NCBI GenBank assembly: GCA_035528395.1
Contig: DATKYR010000302.1
Span: 1-64,000 of the forward strand
Source of the DNA: NIOZ-UU13 sp035528395
GTDB taxonomy: Bacteria > Planctomycetota > Phycisphaerae > Sedimentisphaerales > Anaerobacaceae
Length of the DNA: 64,000 nt
Direction: 5' to 3'
Position 1 is the stretch's first letter. Each line of letters starts with the position of its first letter. A program made the translations under genes and the position numbers. The notes beneath the pieces are model-generated. The model ran no database searches. It was given only the letters and a program-made list of their open reading frames with translations, and was not told the DNA's origin. Below are positions 26,610 through 35,217 of the stretch, piece after piece.

Positions 26610-29600
26610 CTACCAGCGGAAGAATCGGTAAGGGTCGTCCCACTCATCCGGCACATCCATGTAGAGGCCTTCCGACCACCGCTTTTCGGCCCTGGATGTG
26701 TCCACGGGTCTGTGGAAGCGCTCCAGAAGAGGTGTTGACCCGGCCGCTCCCATGTTGGCCAACAGACGGCTGACGAGATAACTCGTACGACGAAACGTTC
26801 TCTTCACGTTGCGCAGCTCCTTGCGGTCGAACTGCCATGGCGCGAGCTGGCAGAAGACGACATTCAAATTCTCCGCCCTGCCCAGAACGCCATCGCCGAT
26901 GATCGTAACTCCTGCCGAGATAAGGGGCAGTTTGCGTGGCTCCCGGCTGTGCACATCCGCCGGCCCGACTCCCGCCAGCAGGGAGTTGAAGCCGAAGGAT
27001 TCAAAATAGGCCGCGATGTGTTCTTCCTCCTTCATACGGATTTTCAGCGGCAAAGATGTATTCACTTCCTGTTCATTCAGCCCGAGCGCCAGTAGATTGC
27101 CGCCCGACTTTAGCCAGTCAGCGATGGCTGAGGTGTCCCCCGAAAGAATCCGCCCCCCGCCGGGTCCTACAACGAGGACCTGGTCGGCGAAAAGGCTCCC
27201 TCCGTCGTAGGAGGCCAGGGATATACCTGTGGATTCGAAGTACTTCCTACCGGCAGGATCGCCGACGTAGATGACCTCCCGCCTCGGAGCTGGTTGCCAG
27301 GCCGATACGTACCGGAGGATGTTCCGGGCCAACATCTGCCCCGCCGGGTCATCTTCTGTTCGCCCGGTCACGTCCATCTGGCAGAAGAGCACCATTCCCT
27401 TGCCTTCGCGGTACTCCATCAGCGGGCTGTACTGGAGGCTGTAGCCACCGTCGAGGATCGGTAGAAAATCGCCCCGCGCGGGCTTCTCGATGAGGACCGA
27501 GGCGACGTTTCCGCGATTGCCGCACCGCCAAAGCCGCGTGACAGGGATGTCACACCACTTGACGGTTGGGCCATAACGGGGCCGCATTTCGTACTCGAGG
27601 CGCGAGGGCAGTATCGTCGCCTCGCCGCGCCAGTTGCGCAAGTGCTCCGCCTCGATCCCTCTCAGGAGCGGATGATCGGGCACTCTCTTGAAGACCCACC
27701 GTAATCCGTACTCCGCCACGCGGAATCCAAACCGCTTCTCCAGCACATCCGAGGTCTGCTCGAATATAAGCACCTTCAGGCCGTCGCGCACATGTGAAAT
27801 ATCCGGCGCCGGACGCTCCACCGTCAGAGCGGACTTGCCAACGATGAGAGTGTCGTACGCCGACAAGTCAGCGTTCGCATCAACAGACTGATACAGGATC
27901 CCCATCCCGTTCAATAGCTTCCCGGTCTCTCCTTTGGGGTCGAAGAGCGCAATCTTCCCATCCAACTGGAGGGCTTCTGGGCGCGGCATGACGTCGATCG
28001 AAAAAGAATCCGTCTGGGTCTGGCCGTTGCCGAACTTTAAGGTCGCGCTGAGCTCATACTTGCCGGGGGTCGTGGCGGCCGGCAGTTCGAAACGTAACGC
28101 AATGCGTTCCTGTTCCCCCGTCGGCACGGTGACTTGTTTTTTGCCGGTGACTGTCTTTGGCAGGCCGAACGACCATTCGCAATTCGCTCTCACGGTCTCG
28201 CGGGAGTTGTTGATAACTATAAGCTGTTTCTCGATCGTCTCGCCTGGCAGGAAGTTATGGTCCTTGCTCGTGAAGGCCGTCGGCTTGCCGCCGATGTAGG
28301 CCAACAGCGGCTGGTTATGGCGAATAAGGGCCTGTGCCGCGACCGTGGGAATCCAGTCGGAGTATTCGAAGGTCAGGTCCACTCGTTCGTATCGCTGTTC
28401 GATGTAGTCCGGACTGAGTCCCGGCCGCTGCAGATTCTCCCAGTCAACCTGGAACTCCTTGCGGCTCTTGTCAACACCGTCACGCAGAGTCCAGTAGTGC
28501 CCATGAGACCACGGGGAATTAGCCGACACCCCCCATGTGCGAAAAGCACGCCAGTTGTCGGTAAAGTACATTGCATATACAGGCTGCCTTTCAAAGAAGA
28601 TGTTCGAACCTACAGGGTGGGGATAGTCCCATCGGTGCCAGAGTCTGCCGGCCCGGAACTGCTCCGCCTCCCAGCGTAAGTTAGTTTTCTCCATCTCGCT
28701 GATACGGAAGGCACGGTCTCCGAAGAACTGAGAATTCCATTCCGCCAGACAGAACTCCCACGGCACGACCGCGCTGCCGAAGGCCCTCTCGCCCTGGTAC
28801 CAACCCCGGTACATCGTCCAGTCCCAGGGAAACGGCACACTGTACTCGCACGTGAAAAGCGGTTTGACGCCCGCCGTCGCCCAGTGCTCGAACCAGTCGG
28901 ACATCTCCTGGATCGGGGCGAAGTTTGCATAGAAGTTGCTCGTGTGCATGGGGCCCAGGTTTCCCGAAGCGTGGTGATAAACGATGCGGCCCGGATCCAG
29001 TCTTGTTACGATTGCTTCGGCACGCGAAGCGCGCTTGGTGTTCCTCAAAGACCACGTGTCACGAGGGTTCTGGATTCCATCTATCATGTCCGGATTCATG
29101 TCCTCGCTGTACCCGGTCGCGTTGTGGCTCATGGAGTAGAACACAACCGACGGATGGTTCTGTGCCACCCGCACGTAGAACTCTGCGTGACGTGCGTAAC
29201 CGTTCGCCTCATCGGCGTCGGGTGTCTCCCAGTCGTAGTGGGCAAAATGCGGCTGGGAAAGGGCTACAAGCATCCCTACATCGTCGGCGGCTCTCAGCAC
29301 CTCTGTGAAGCTCAGATGCGAGCCCGGCTCGCAGCCGTAGTTGTGCGTGTAGACAAAGTTTATCCCGAAGCTTTTGAGCCGCTCCATGCTCTCCCGGGCC
29401 GCCCCGTAGTTCGCCAGTGCAGCCCCGATCTGCGTATTGTCAAGCGGTACGGATGACAAAAAGATACGGGTGCCGTTCAGGAAGAAGTCGCGGCCGTCGA
29501 TCCAGAACTCGCGGAACCCGAAGCGCACGGGATGGCCGGCATCGAGCACCCTGCCGCCGGCATCCAGCAGTGAAAGATTGAGGTTGTATGTGTTCTGTGG

Positions 29601-30515
29601 GGTATGGACATCCCAGAGTCTCTCGGGCTTCCAGCTCTTGGTAAATTCGATTCGGCCATCCTTGAGGTCGCTCCCTTTGAAGGCCTTGCTCGTGAATTCA
29701 CGGACACTGCGGCCATTGTCCGTGATCCGGGCACGAAGAGTGTACTGTGCATCCGCGGCGAGGCCGTCCAGCGCAACGCCGAACGTGAAGTCCCATTTGC
29801 GCACCGACGTGTCCACTTTAACGTCGGCGATGCGCGCACCTATAGGCGTGCTTACGAGGTACACGTCGCCACACAGGCCGCGGCGCGCCACTGAGCCCTT
29901 TACCTCTCTGGCCGAGGCGGTGTCGCTGTATGAAAGCATGACGCCCTTCAGCGGCATAGCTACGACAAACATGCTGAGAACATGCGTGGCGCCCGGATGG
30001 CAGACGGCCGTGATGTCGAGCTCGCCACCCGGGAAGACAATAGCTCCCACGTCCCGACCATCCAAGTAGACGGTCGCGTAGGAGTTCAGGTACTCCGCAT
30101 GGATGGTGATACGCTGGCCGACCCATTCGGCGGGAATGGTGATCTCCCGCTGGTACCAGGCCGAGGTAATGCTGCGCAAATTCCGGTCCTTCCAGTCCGG
30201 ATGGGCGTGGACTGTCTGGCAGTCTTTCTGCATATAATCGGTGATTCCGGGCCAGCTCCCCGGGACCTTGAAGTAGCCCCAACTGCCGGCGGGCACGGCG
30301 TTTGTGTGCTCGTCGGCCGGCTGCCAGCGCCACAGGCCATTGATGCATATCCGCTCGCGCGTGGGTGTTGTCTCCCGATACGCTTTCTCAACATCCCAAA
30401 CAGCCCTTACACCTTCGGGCAAACGTACCGCAGCCCCACCCTGGCACACACCCGGCACGATAAACGCAGCGATACATACGATGATGACGAACGATTGCTG
30501 TAGTAAGGATTTCAT
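26610..30515 (-). CDS. Exported glycoside hydrolase family 2-like protein with altered acid/base site
   Basis: A 1301-residue protein with a signal peptide (hydrophobic 9-22, cut near VCQG). The N-terminal sugar-binding jelly roll (residues about 45-225: GLWRWQPAD, VPGSWPG, YLNSYATVYLDG) and Ig-like domain precede a TIM barrel (FWIDGRDFFLNGTRIFL, residues 337-353). The expected GH2 acid/base motif, WSLGNE-like, reads FYSMSHN (459-465), so Glu is Asn, while the nucleophile region TCEY keeps E557. A large C-terminal beta and Rossmann-like part follows to 1301. It may be an active GH2 with a displaced acid/base or a non-hydrolytic homologue. The gene is noticeably richer in G+C than its neighbours, suggesting acquisition. 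Confidence 0.82.
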   Translation of the reverse strand: MKSLLQQSFVIIVCIAAFIVPGVCQGGAAVRLPEGVRAVWDVEKAYRETTPTRERICINGLWRWQPADEHTNAVPAGSWGYFKVPGSWPGITDYMQKDCQTVHAHPDWKDRNLRSITSAWYQREITIPAEWVGQRITIHAEYLNSYATVYLDGRDVGAIVFPGGELDITAVCHPGATHVLSMFVVAMPLKGVMLSYSDTASAREVKGSVARRGLCGDVYLVSTPIGARIADVKVDTSVRKWDFTFGVALDGLAADAQYTLRARITDNGRSVREFTSKAFKGSDLKDGRIEFTKSWKPERLWDVHTPQNTYNLNLSLLDAGGRVLDAGHPVRFGFREFWIDGRDFFLNGTRIFLSSVPLDNTQIGAALANYGAARESMERLKSFGINFVYTHNYGCEPGSHLSFTEVLRAADDVGMLVALSQPHFAHYDWETPDADEANGYARHAEFYVRVAQNHPSVVFYSMSHNATGYSEDMNPDMIDGIQNPRDTWSLRNTKRASRAEAIVTRLDPGRIVYHHASGNLGPMHTSNFYANFAPIQEMSDWFEHWATAGVKPLFTCEYSVPFPWDWTMYRGWYQGERAFGSAVVPWEFCLAEWNSQFFGDRAFRISEMEKTNLRWEAEQFRAGRLWHRWDYPHPVGSNIFFERQPVYAMYFTDNWRAFRTWGVSANSPWSHGHYWTLRDGVDKSRKEFQVDWENLQRPGLSPDYIEQRYERVDLTFEYSDWIPTVAAQALIRHNQPLLAYIGGKPTAFTSKDHNFLPGETIEKQLIVINNSRETVRANCEWSFGLPKTVTGKKQVTVPTGEQERIALRFELPAATTPGKYELSATLKFGNGQTQTDSFSIDVMPRPEALQLDGKIALFDPKGETGKLLNGMGILYQSVDANADLSAYDTLIVGKSALTVERPAPDISHVRDGLKVLIFEQTSDVLEKRFGFRVAEYGLRWVFKRVPDHPLLRGIEAEHLRNWRGEATILPSRLEYEMRPRYGPTVKWCDIPVTRLWRCGNRGNVASVLIEKPARGDFLPILDGGYSLQYSPLMEYREGKGMVLFCQMDVTGRTEDDPAGQMLARNILRYVSAWQPAPRREVIYVGDPAGRKYFESTGISLASYDGGSLFADQVLVVGPGGGRILSGDTSAIADWLKSGGNLLALGLNEQEVNTSLPLKIRMKEEEHIAAYFESFGFNSLLAGVGPADVHSREPRKLPLISAGVTIIGDGVLGRAENLNVVFCQLAPWQFDRKELRNVKRTFRRTSYLVSRLLANMGAAGSTPLLERFHRPVDTSRAEKRWSEGLYMDVPDEWDDPYRFFRW

Positions 30516-30926
30516 TTCACCTATTCCTCGGAAATCGAGCTATAATCCCGGCAAGCACTCATGGGCATTTTGAATATATTGGCCGAGAGAAACTATGTAA
30601 CCGGAGCCTCGCAAGTTGGTTACAATGCGTGGTTGTTTGATTAAAACCACAATAACTTTTATTACAGGAGACTCTCATGGAAAAGTATATTGGATTTAAC
30701 ATAAATAGCAAGAAAACAGTAGCATATGTTAGAACAAAAGGGCGAGAAAGACAGATACACAACTAAGGGCGTTTATGTGGTCGTTTCTTCCCTCTCCAGA
30801 AAATCTCTCCCCACCCATCTACAGAAGAATTGATGATTCTTCAAATCGCTGTCCCCCAACCGATGTTGGCAAGACAGGCCGCCTACACACTTGCAGTCTA
30901 ACACTTACAGTATCCGATGCAGAGCC
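30516..30926. other. Intergenic region containing an IS110 fragment
   Basis: Apart from the transposase fragment at 30677-30766, the 411 bp contain no recognisable gene. Confidence 0.55.
30677..30766 (+). pseudogene. N-terminal fragment of an IS110-family transposase
   Basis: AGGAG precedes an ATG by six bases, and the 29-residue reading frame starts MEKYIGFNINSKKTVAYVRT, which matches the conserved start of IS110 transposases (YIGFDI.SKKT). The first catalytic Asp is Asn here, and a stop follows at 30764. The rest of the transposase is missing downstream, so this is a decayed remnant, unlike the intact element at 1030-2718. Confidence 0.6.
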
Positions 30927-33401
30927 TTATTCATTGGATTTGAATCCAAAGGCGCGAATCGGATTTGTCTCAGTAATCATCCGAATTGCCGCATCGTCAA
31001 CGCCGCTGTTCCTGAGCTTCGGGATGAAAGTCTCGATGAGGTAGGTATAAGGCATTTGCGTTCCGCCGTTTTGCTCTCCCGGCTGATACCAACCCGCATC
31101 ATGTGAAAGCAATATCCGGTCCCCATAGCCGGCGGCGAGCAGCTCCTTGATAGCGGTTATGAACGTCGAGTCCTGCCCGGGATTCCAGCCTAAGGAATCG
31201 AACTCAATGAAGACCCCTCGGGCCGCTAATTGGCGTTGCAAACTGCGGTTGCTCTCATTCTGGGCGTGTACCCAGATTAAGCGGATAGCCGGACTGATTG
31301 ACTCTAAGATATCGGCTTGTCTCGCAGCATTGCTGCCTATCGGCGTGTGACTGGCTATCGCCGCGCCCGTCTCGCTTGCCGCGCGTCCGGCGGCCCGAAG
31401 GAACTTCTCCTCCAGCGCCGTCATAGGGCCGTTGCCGGTTGCTGTCTTAATAAAGCCGGCCTTGATGTCCGTGCCATCTATCCCCTCACGAATCTCGTTA
31501 ATAAAGAGCGTCGTCAATTCATCCTCGCTCATGTTCCGATGCTCTGCCGGCGCAAAATTCGCGCGCCCATAAACACCCGTCGGCACCACCACCGGTAATC
31601 CCGAAGCCTCGGCCACCTGGGCGATAATGGACACGTTTCGCCCCACGCCGATACTGCTGCACTCGATAAGAACGCCAACTCCCTTCTGCCGCGCCTCCTC
31701 CAACAGCGGCCCCATAACACGCACAACATCCGCCGGCTCCGCCTGTCCATAAGTTCGCGTTGCCGGCCCTCTAAGGTCGGTAAAGATATGTTCATGAGGT
31801 AATATGATGCCAAGTCCCTCGGCTGCAACCGGCCCATCAGTCGTAGCAAACCGCCATGAGTAATCGGACTTGCTGGCCTCTGCCGTACCCCCGTATGCGC
31901 CCATGTTAATCCGGCCGCCATTGGGTGCCGGTTCATCACCGATGGGCGTGTTCGGATCACCCGTATCAATACACGGACTCGTAACATCATCCATCACCCA
32001 GCTCTCACTGACCGGGTTCCACCGACCGTATTGGGATTTCAAATGGTAATCACCATCCACCCAAACTGCGTTTGGATCATTTGGCTCTACAACAATGATC
32101 GGATCATTGGCATCGGCCCAATAACCAGGATTTGCAAACAACGGGTCAACCTCAATGTTACCTTCGCCGGGCCAGCCCCCTTGAATATTGCTGTATGTTA
32201 TCATGACAGTCGAATCATCATTGTTCGATATCTCGTTTCCGCCGTTAAAGAGTATACAGTTTGCGAGGAAGAGATCAGTCTGTTCCCCGTCCCCCTCCCG
32301 GCAACACAAGGCTCGTCCTCTGTTAGCCTGGTTATATGTAAATATGCAGTTGTTCAACACTATGTGCACATCGGCCGAGTCGATCCCGCCACCAATGTCA
32401 GCCTGATTGCCACAGAAGAGACTGTTGGTGATTGTGATTTTAGCCGTATCAAAGCAGCGATACGCAGCTATTGCACCACCCATCCTGAAATCTCCTGGAC
32501 CAGCTACATTGGCAATGAACACACAATCAATCAGAAGATCATTACTATCTTCGGTGCGTATTGCCCCGCCGTAGGTCCCGATCGTCCCGCTGAAGGAGAC
32601 GGCGATGCCGTGAGCGATATTCTTGGAGAAGTTGCATTCACTAAAATAAGAACTGCTCATAATGCTGGCAATTGCTCCTCCTGCTCCCGCCTCGTTAAGG
32701 CTAAATGTGCAGCCATGCAAGTGCGGTGTGCCATCCACGATATATAAGGCTCCACCAATAAAGTAGGCAGAGTTCTTCTCAAACCTGCAATCAATCAAGG
32801 TCGGGCCCCCGGCCTCGATCAAAATACCGCCCCCGTTTTGTTCGTCTAAGCAGGATTGGCCCCAGTCAGGGCAGTGAGCGTAGCTACCGGTAACAACGAA
32901 TCCCTCAAGAACGGCTGTTTTATCAGTCTCACTGCCGGTTACAACGTGGAAGCTGTTCTCAGCCCTGGTAGGTTCAAAACGTAACTCCCATAGGTCGTTC
33001 ACGTCCACATCATTGCCTTCAAGGTCACCGCTCAGAATCGTTTCATATAATTCGATATCTCTAATGTCAGGCTCTACACCAACTCCAGCAAAACCACCTT
33101 TAAGAACCACATCATTAATGAGCTGGAGTGTTGCCTTCCGGTCACCATGTGTAATTCCGGTTCCCTGGTCCGGCTTGTAAATGCCCTGAGCAACTCTGAT
33201 TTCGACTGGCTTTTCTGCAGTCTCCGCATCGGCCAGGGCATCCTGAAGATAGACGTAGGCATTGGCCCAGCTCGTTCCGTCGTTGGCACCTGCGGCATCA
33301 TCGTCCACGTAGATGGTTTTTCCCATTGCAGCTATACACAGTATCGCCGGTAAGAGTACTGACATTGTTAGATATGTCGTTCGCTTTGTCATCTGAGACA
33401 T
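30927..33401 (-). CDS. Exported fusion of right-handed beta-helix and phosphotriesterase-like hydrolase
   Basis: 824 residues from the ATG at 33401, chosen because AGGAGG lies eight bases upstream; the longer frame would start at 33452. A signal peptide (YLTMSVLLPAILCIAAMG) precedes a parallel beta-helix (about residues 30-510: TIYVDDDAAGANDGTSW, then glycine-rich rungs with GGIDSADVHIVLNNC-like repeats). Residues about 530-820 are a phosphotriesterase/amidohydrolase domain with all metal ligands: HEH (536-538), K652 (GFIKTAT), H685 (SHTP), H712 (VHAQ) and D768 (SHDAG). The usual stand-alone family is lactonase- or phosphotriesterase-like. The helix could present it on polysaccharide. Single frame, no sign of misassembly. 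Confidence 0.85.
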   Translation of the reverse strand: MSQMTKRTTYLTMSVLLPAILCIAAMGKTIYVDDDAAGANDGTSWANAYVYLQDALADAETAEKPVEIRVAQGIYKPDQGTGITHGDRKATLQLINDVVLKGGFAGVGVEPDIRDIELYETILSGDLEGNDVDVNDLWELRFEPTRAENSFHVVTGSETDKTAVLEGFVVTGSYAHCPDWGQSCLDEQNGGGILIEAGGPTLIDCRFEKNSAYFIGGALYIVDGTPHLHGCTFSLNEAGAGGAIASIMSSSYFSECNFSKNIAHGIAVSFSGTIGTYGGAIRTEDSNDLLIDCVFIANVAGPGDFRMGGAIAAYRCFDTAKITITNSLFCGNQADIGGGIDSADVHIVLNNCIFTYNQANRGRALCCREGDGEQTDLFLANCILFNGGNEISNNDDSTVMITYSNIQGGWPGEGNIEVDPLFANPGYWADANDPIIVVEPNDPNAVWVDGDYHLKSQYGRWNPVSESWVMDDVTSPCIDTGDPNTPIGDEPAPNGGRINMGAYGGTAEASKSDYSWRFATTDGPVAAEGLGIILPHEHIFTDLRGPATRTYGQAEPADVVRVMGPLLEEARQKGVGVLIECSSIGVGRNVSIIAQVAEASGLPVVVPTGVYGRANFAPAEHRNMSEDELTTLFINEIREGIDGTDIKAGFIKTATGNGPMTALEEKFLRAAGRAASETGAAIASHTPIGSNAARQADILESISPAIRLIWVHAQNESNRSLQRQLAARGVFIEFDSLGWNPGQDSTFITAIKELLAAGYGDRILLSHDAGWYQPGEQNGGTQMPYTYLIETFIPKLRNSGVDDAAIRMITETNPIRAFGFKSNE

Positions 33402-33853
33402 AGTCATATCCTCCTGATATGGTTTTATATTAATCCCAATATACCAAATCATTGTCGCCGAAACAAGAGAATACGGGGCGTTTCAAGGGATTTGTTCAGA
33501 GAACACCTTTGAGACGAGCTTAGAAGACGCTTGTCACTTACTCCACTTCTGAAATTTTTTTGGGCCGGTCCCACCGGCTTATCAAGCCGAGTGCGCGCGC
33601 ACCAAACACCCCGAAATGGGGCTGTTTTCGGCACCTGCCTGATTCTCGGCCAGTTGTAATAAATATTCGACAATATTAGTGTGACCTCAATTTCCAGAAA
33701 ACACAGACAGGATGACCTGTTCGGCGTATATCATTTTGAAAAGTAGTAAGCTGCAATCTGTCGTAGAATCTAAATGTGTGGAAGAACGAAAGGTGAAAGT
33801 GACGGATTATTTTAGACACGGACCCGGCTTTTATGAGATGCTGATTATTCTGT
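33402..33853. other. Intergenic region with GTGCGCGC repeat
   Basis: A 450-bp gap at the 3' end of the pseudopilin operon. It contains the minus-strand copy of the GTGCGCGC repeat. The AGGAGG ribosome-binding site for the downstream gene lies at 33410-33415. Nothing else is recognised. Confidence 0.55.
33560..33602 (-). repeat. GTGCGCGC dispersed repeat, copy 3 (inverted)
   Basis: Read on the minus strand it gives GTGCGCGCGCACTCGG, then CTTGATAAGCCGGTGGGACC, parallel to the copies at 13001 and 24358. It shares the order GTGCGCGC, TTGATNA, GCNGGNNGGNCC. Confidence 0.6.
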
Positions 33854-34237
33854 TCATAGCCTGATTTTGTATTTGTCATCGCCTCTGAAAGTTCGCCTGC
33901 CACGGCTGCACGATACATTTATTTGTGCTTGCGGCTCTTTGTCTGTTGGGAGCCCTCTTATAGTAACAATCAGGCTTGAAGCGCGAATATTCATCTTACT
34001 AACATCCAATTCTACAGCCTTTTCAAAGGTTTCTTTATTGTTATTCCGGATATTTCGTTTTGCCCACGCTAAGCCGCTCGTTATCAGGTTCCGTTTACAC
34101 GCCTCAAGATAAGCAGTATCCGCTTGAAACAACATAGTGTTCGCACCGCTCGTTAAAACGTGCATTTCGAGTCCTATTATGGCCATCGCCGTTATAACAA
34201 GTACCAGCGCAAAACCTTTTTGCCTTGGTTTTTTCAT
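33854..34237 (-). CDS. Minor pseudopilin-like protein (GspK/PilX-type)
   Basis: About 127 residues from the ATG at 34237. It starts MKKPRQKGFALVLVITAMAI, a short basic leader before a GFALV hydrophobic helix as in GspK/PilX-class prepilins. The frame also extends upstream to 34306, overlapping the preceding gene; the shorter start gives a proper prepilin leader. The globular part is much shorter than full-length GspK (about 300 residues). It is the last gene of the operon. Confidence 0.7.
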   Translation of the reverse strand: MKKPRQKGFALVLVITAMAIIGLEMHVLTSGANTMLFQADTAYLEACKRNLITSGLAWAKRNIRNNNKETFEKAVELDVSKMNIRASSLIVTIRGLPTDKEPQAQINVSCSRGRRTFRGDDKYKIRL

Positions 34238-34254
34238 CTTTGATTCAGAACCCT

Positions 34255-34797
34255 TCAAAAAGCACCCACAAAATACAGATGTGAATTGGCCATTTTCTTC
34301 TCCCAATGTTCTCCTCGAATCTTATGCTCTATATGAGTCTTGACCTCCACTGCACCCAGCAACGCTGGGTTCCGATCAAAACCCGCCGTTGGCGGGCCGT
34401 CCCGGTCTTTTCGCCAGACTTGCCATTCCACTTTTGCGTGCGGCACCGACCAGACCGTTTGTCCTAAAGAATTGCTCTGCTGATTGTCCGTTAGCTTATG
34501 TCTGAGCACCTTCTCATCTTTTAATTGATAGCAAATCATACCCTCTGCCAGCTCAATCAAAAGCAGTTTGTCACCGGTAGTATATTCACCAAACGATTCC
34601 GGCAGTCCCTTTGCCTTGTCAATGTCCTTCTGCATTTGCTCTAACATACTTAGCAGACTTGCATTCTCCTGCACGACTTGATATGACCGCGGAATATCCT
34701 TTATAAGCGTTCTAAAAAGGTCGTTAAGAACAAGCATCATAAATGGAAGAACAATTACTACTATCAATACTTCTATTAAAGTAAAGCCTTTGCGCAT
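34255..34797 (-). CDS. Minor pseudopilin-like protein (GspJ-type)
   Basis: About 180 residues starting MRKGFTLIEVLIVVIVLP, an ideal type IV prepilin leader (cut after Gly4, F+1, E+5). An ATG three codons upstream (34806) overlaps the stop of the previous gene in an ATGA arrangement, but its spacing to GGGG is too short. The rest (PRSYQVVQENASLLSMLEQMQ) is GspJ-like. Confidence 0.78.
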   Translation of the reverse strand: MRKGFTLIEVLIVVIVLPFMMLVLNDLFRTLIKDIPRSYQVVQENASLLSMLEQMQKDIDKAKGLPESFGEYTTGDKLLLIELAEGMICYQLKDEKVLRHKLTDNQQSNSLGQTVWSVPHAKVEWQVWRKDRDGPPTAGFDRNPALLGAVEVKTHIEHKIRGEHWEKKMANSHLYFVGAF

Positions 34798-34802
34798 ATC
34801 TA

Positions 34803-35195
34803 TCATTCCCCTTTGGCCAAGGACCCGTCTGCTAAAACATATCTGGCCAACTGAACTTTTACTTCCTTACTAAAGCTCATGCCGTTTGCTGTTACCTCAA
34901 CAAATGTCATTGCCTGCCATTGACCGGTCCCCGCCGACTTTTTGATATTAACACCAAGCTTGGGCCAAAGCCGCTTAAAGTCTTCATCCGGGATTGGTTT
35001 GCCCGTTATGGTTATACTGTCAAGCTCGGCCTGTGCCGCCGCTATACATTGCTGCCTTACTAACTGATAGCGATTGAACTTTGCGAATCCATATAATGAC
35101 AATGCCAGCCCGACCAAAAGAATTCCTAAAATGGACGATGCGACCACGATTTCAGTTATGAAGAAACCACTGTATTTTTTGCTTTTAACAGACAC
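34803..35195 (-). CDS. Minor pseudopilin-like protein (GspI/PilV-type)
   Basis: 130 residues with a GTG start preceded by GGAG at seven bases. The N-terminus KKYSGFFITEIVVASSILGILLVG is prepilin-like, with E at +5 (F-F-I-T-E) after Gly. It continues as a short globular domain (QQCIAAAQAELDSI). It overlaps or abuts the GspJ-like gene, so translation is probably coupled. Confidence 0.75.
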   Translation of the reverse strand: MSVKSKKYSGFFITEIVVASSILGILLVGLALSLYGFAKFNRYQLVRQQCIAAAQAELDSITITGKPIPDEDFKRLWPKLGVNIKKSAGTGQWQAMTFVEVTANGMSFSKEVKVQLARYVLADGSLAKGE

Positions 35196-35217
35196 AACTT
35201 TTCTCCATTTACACTTG

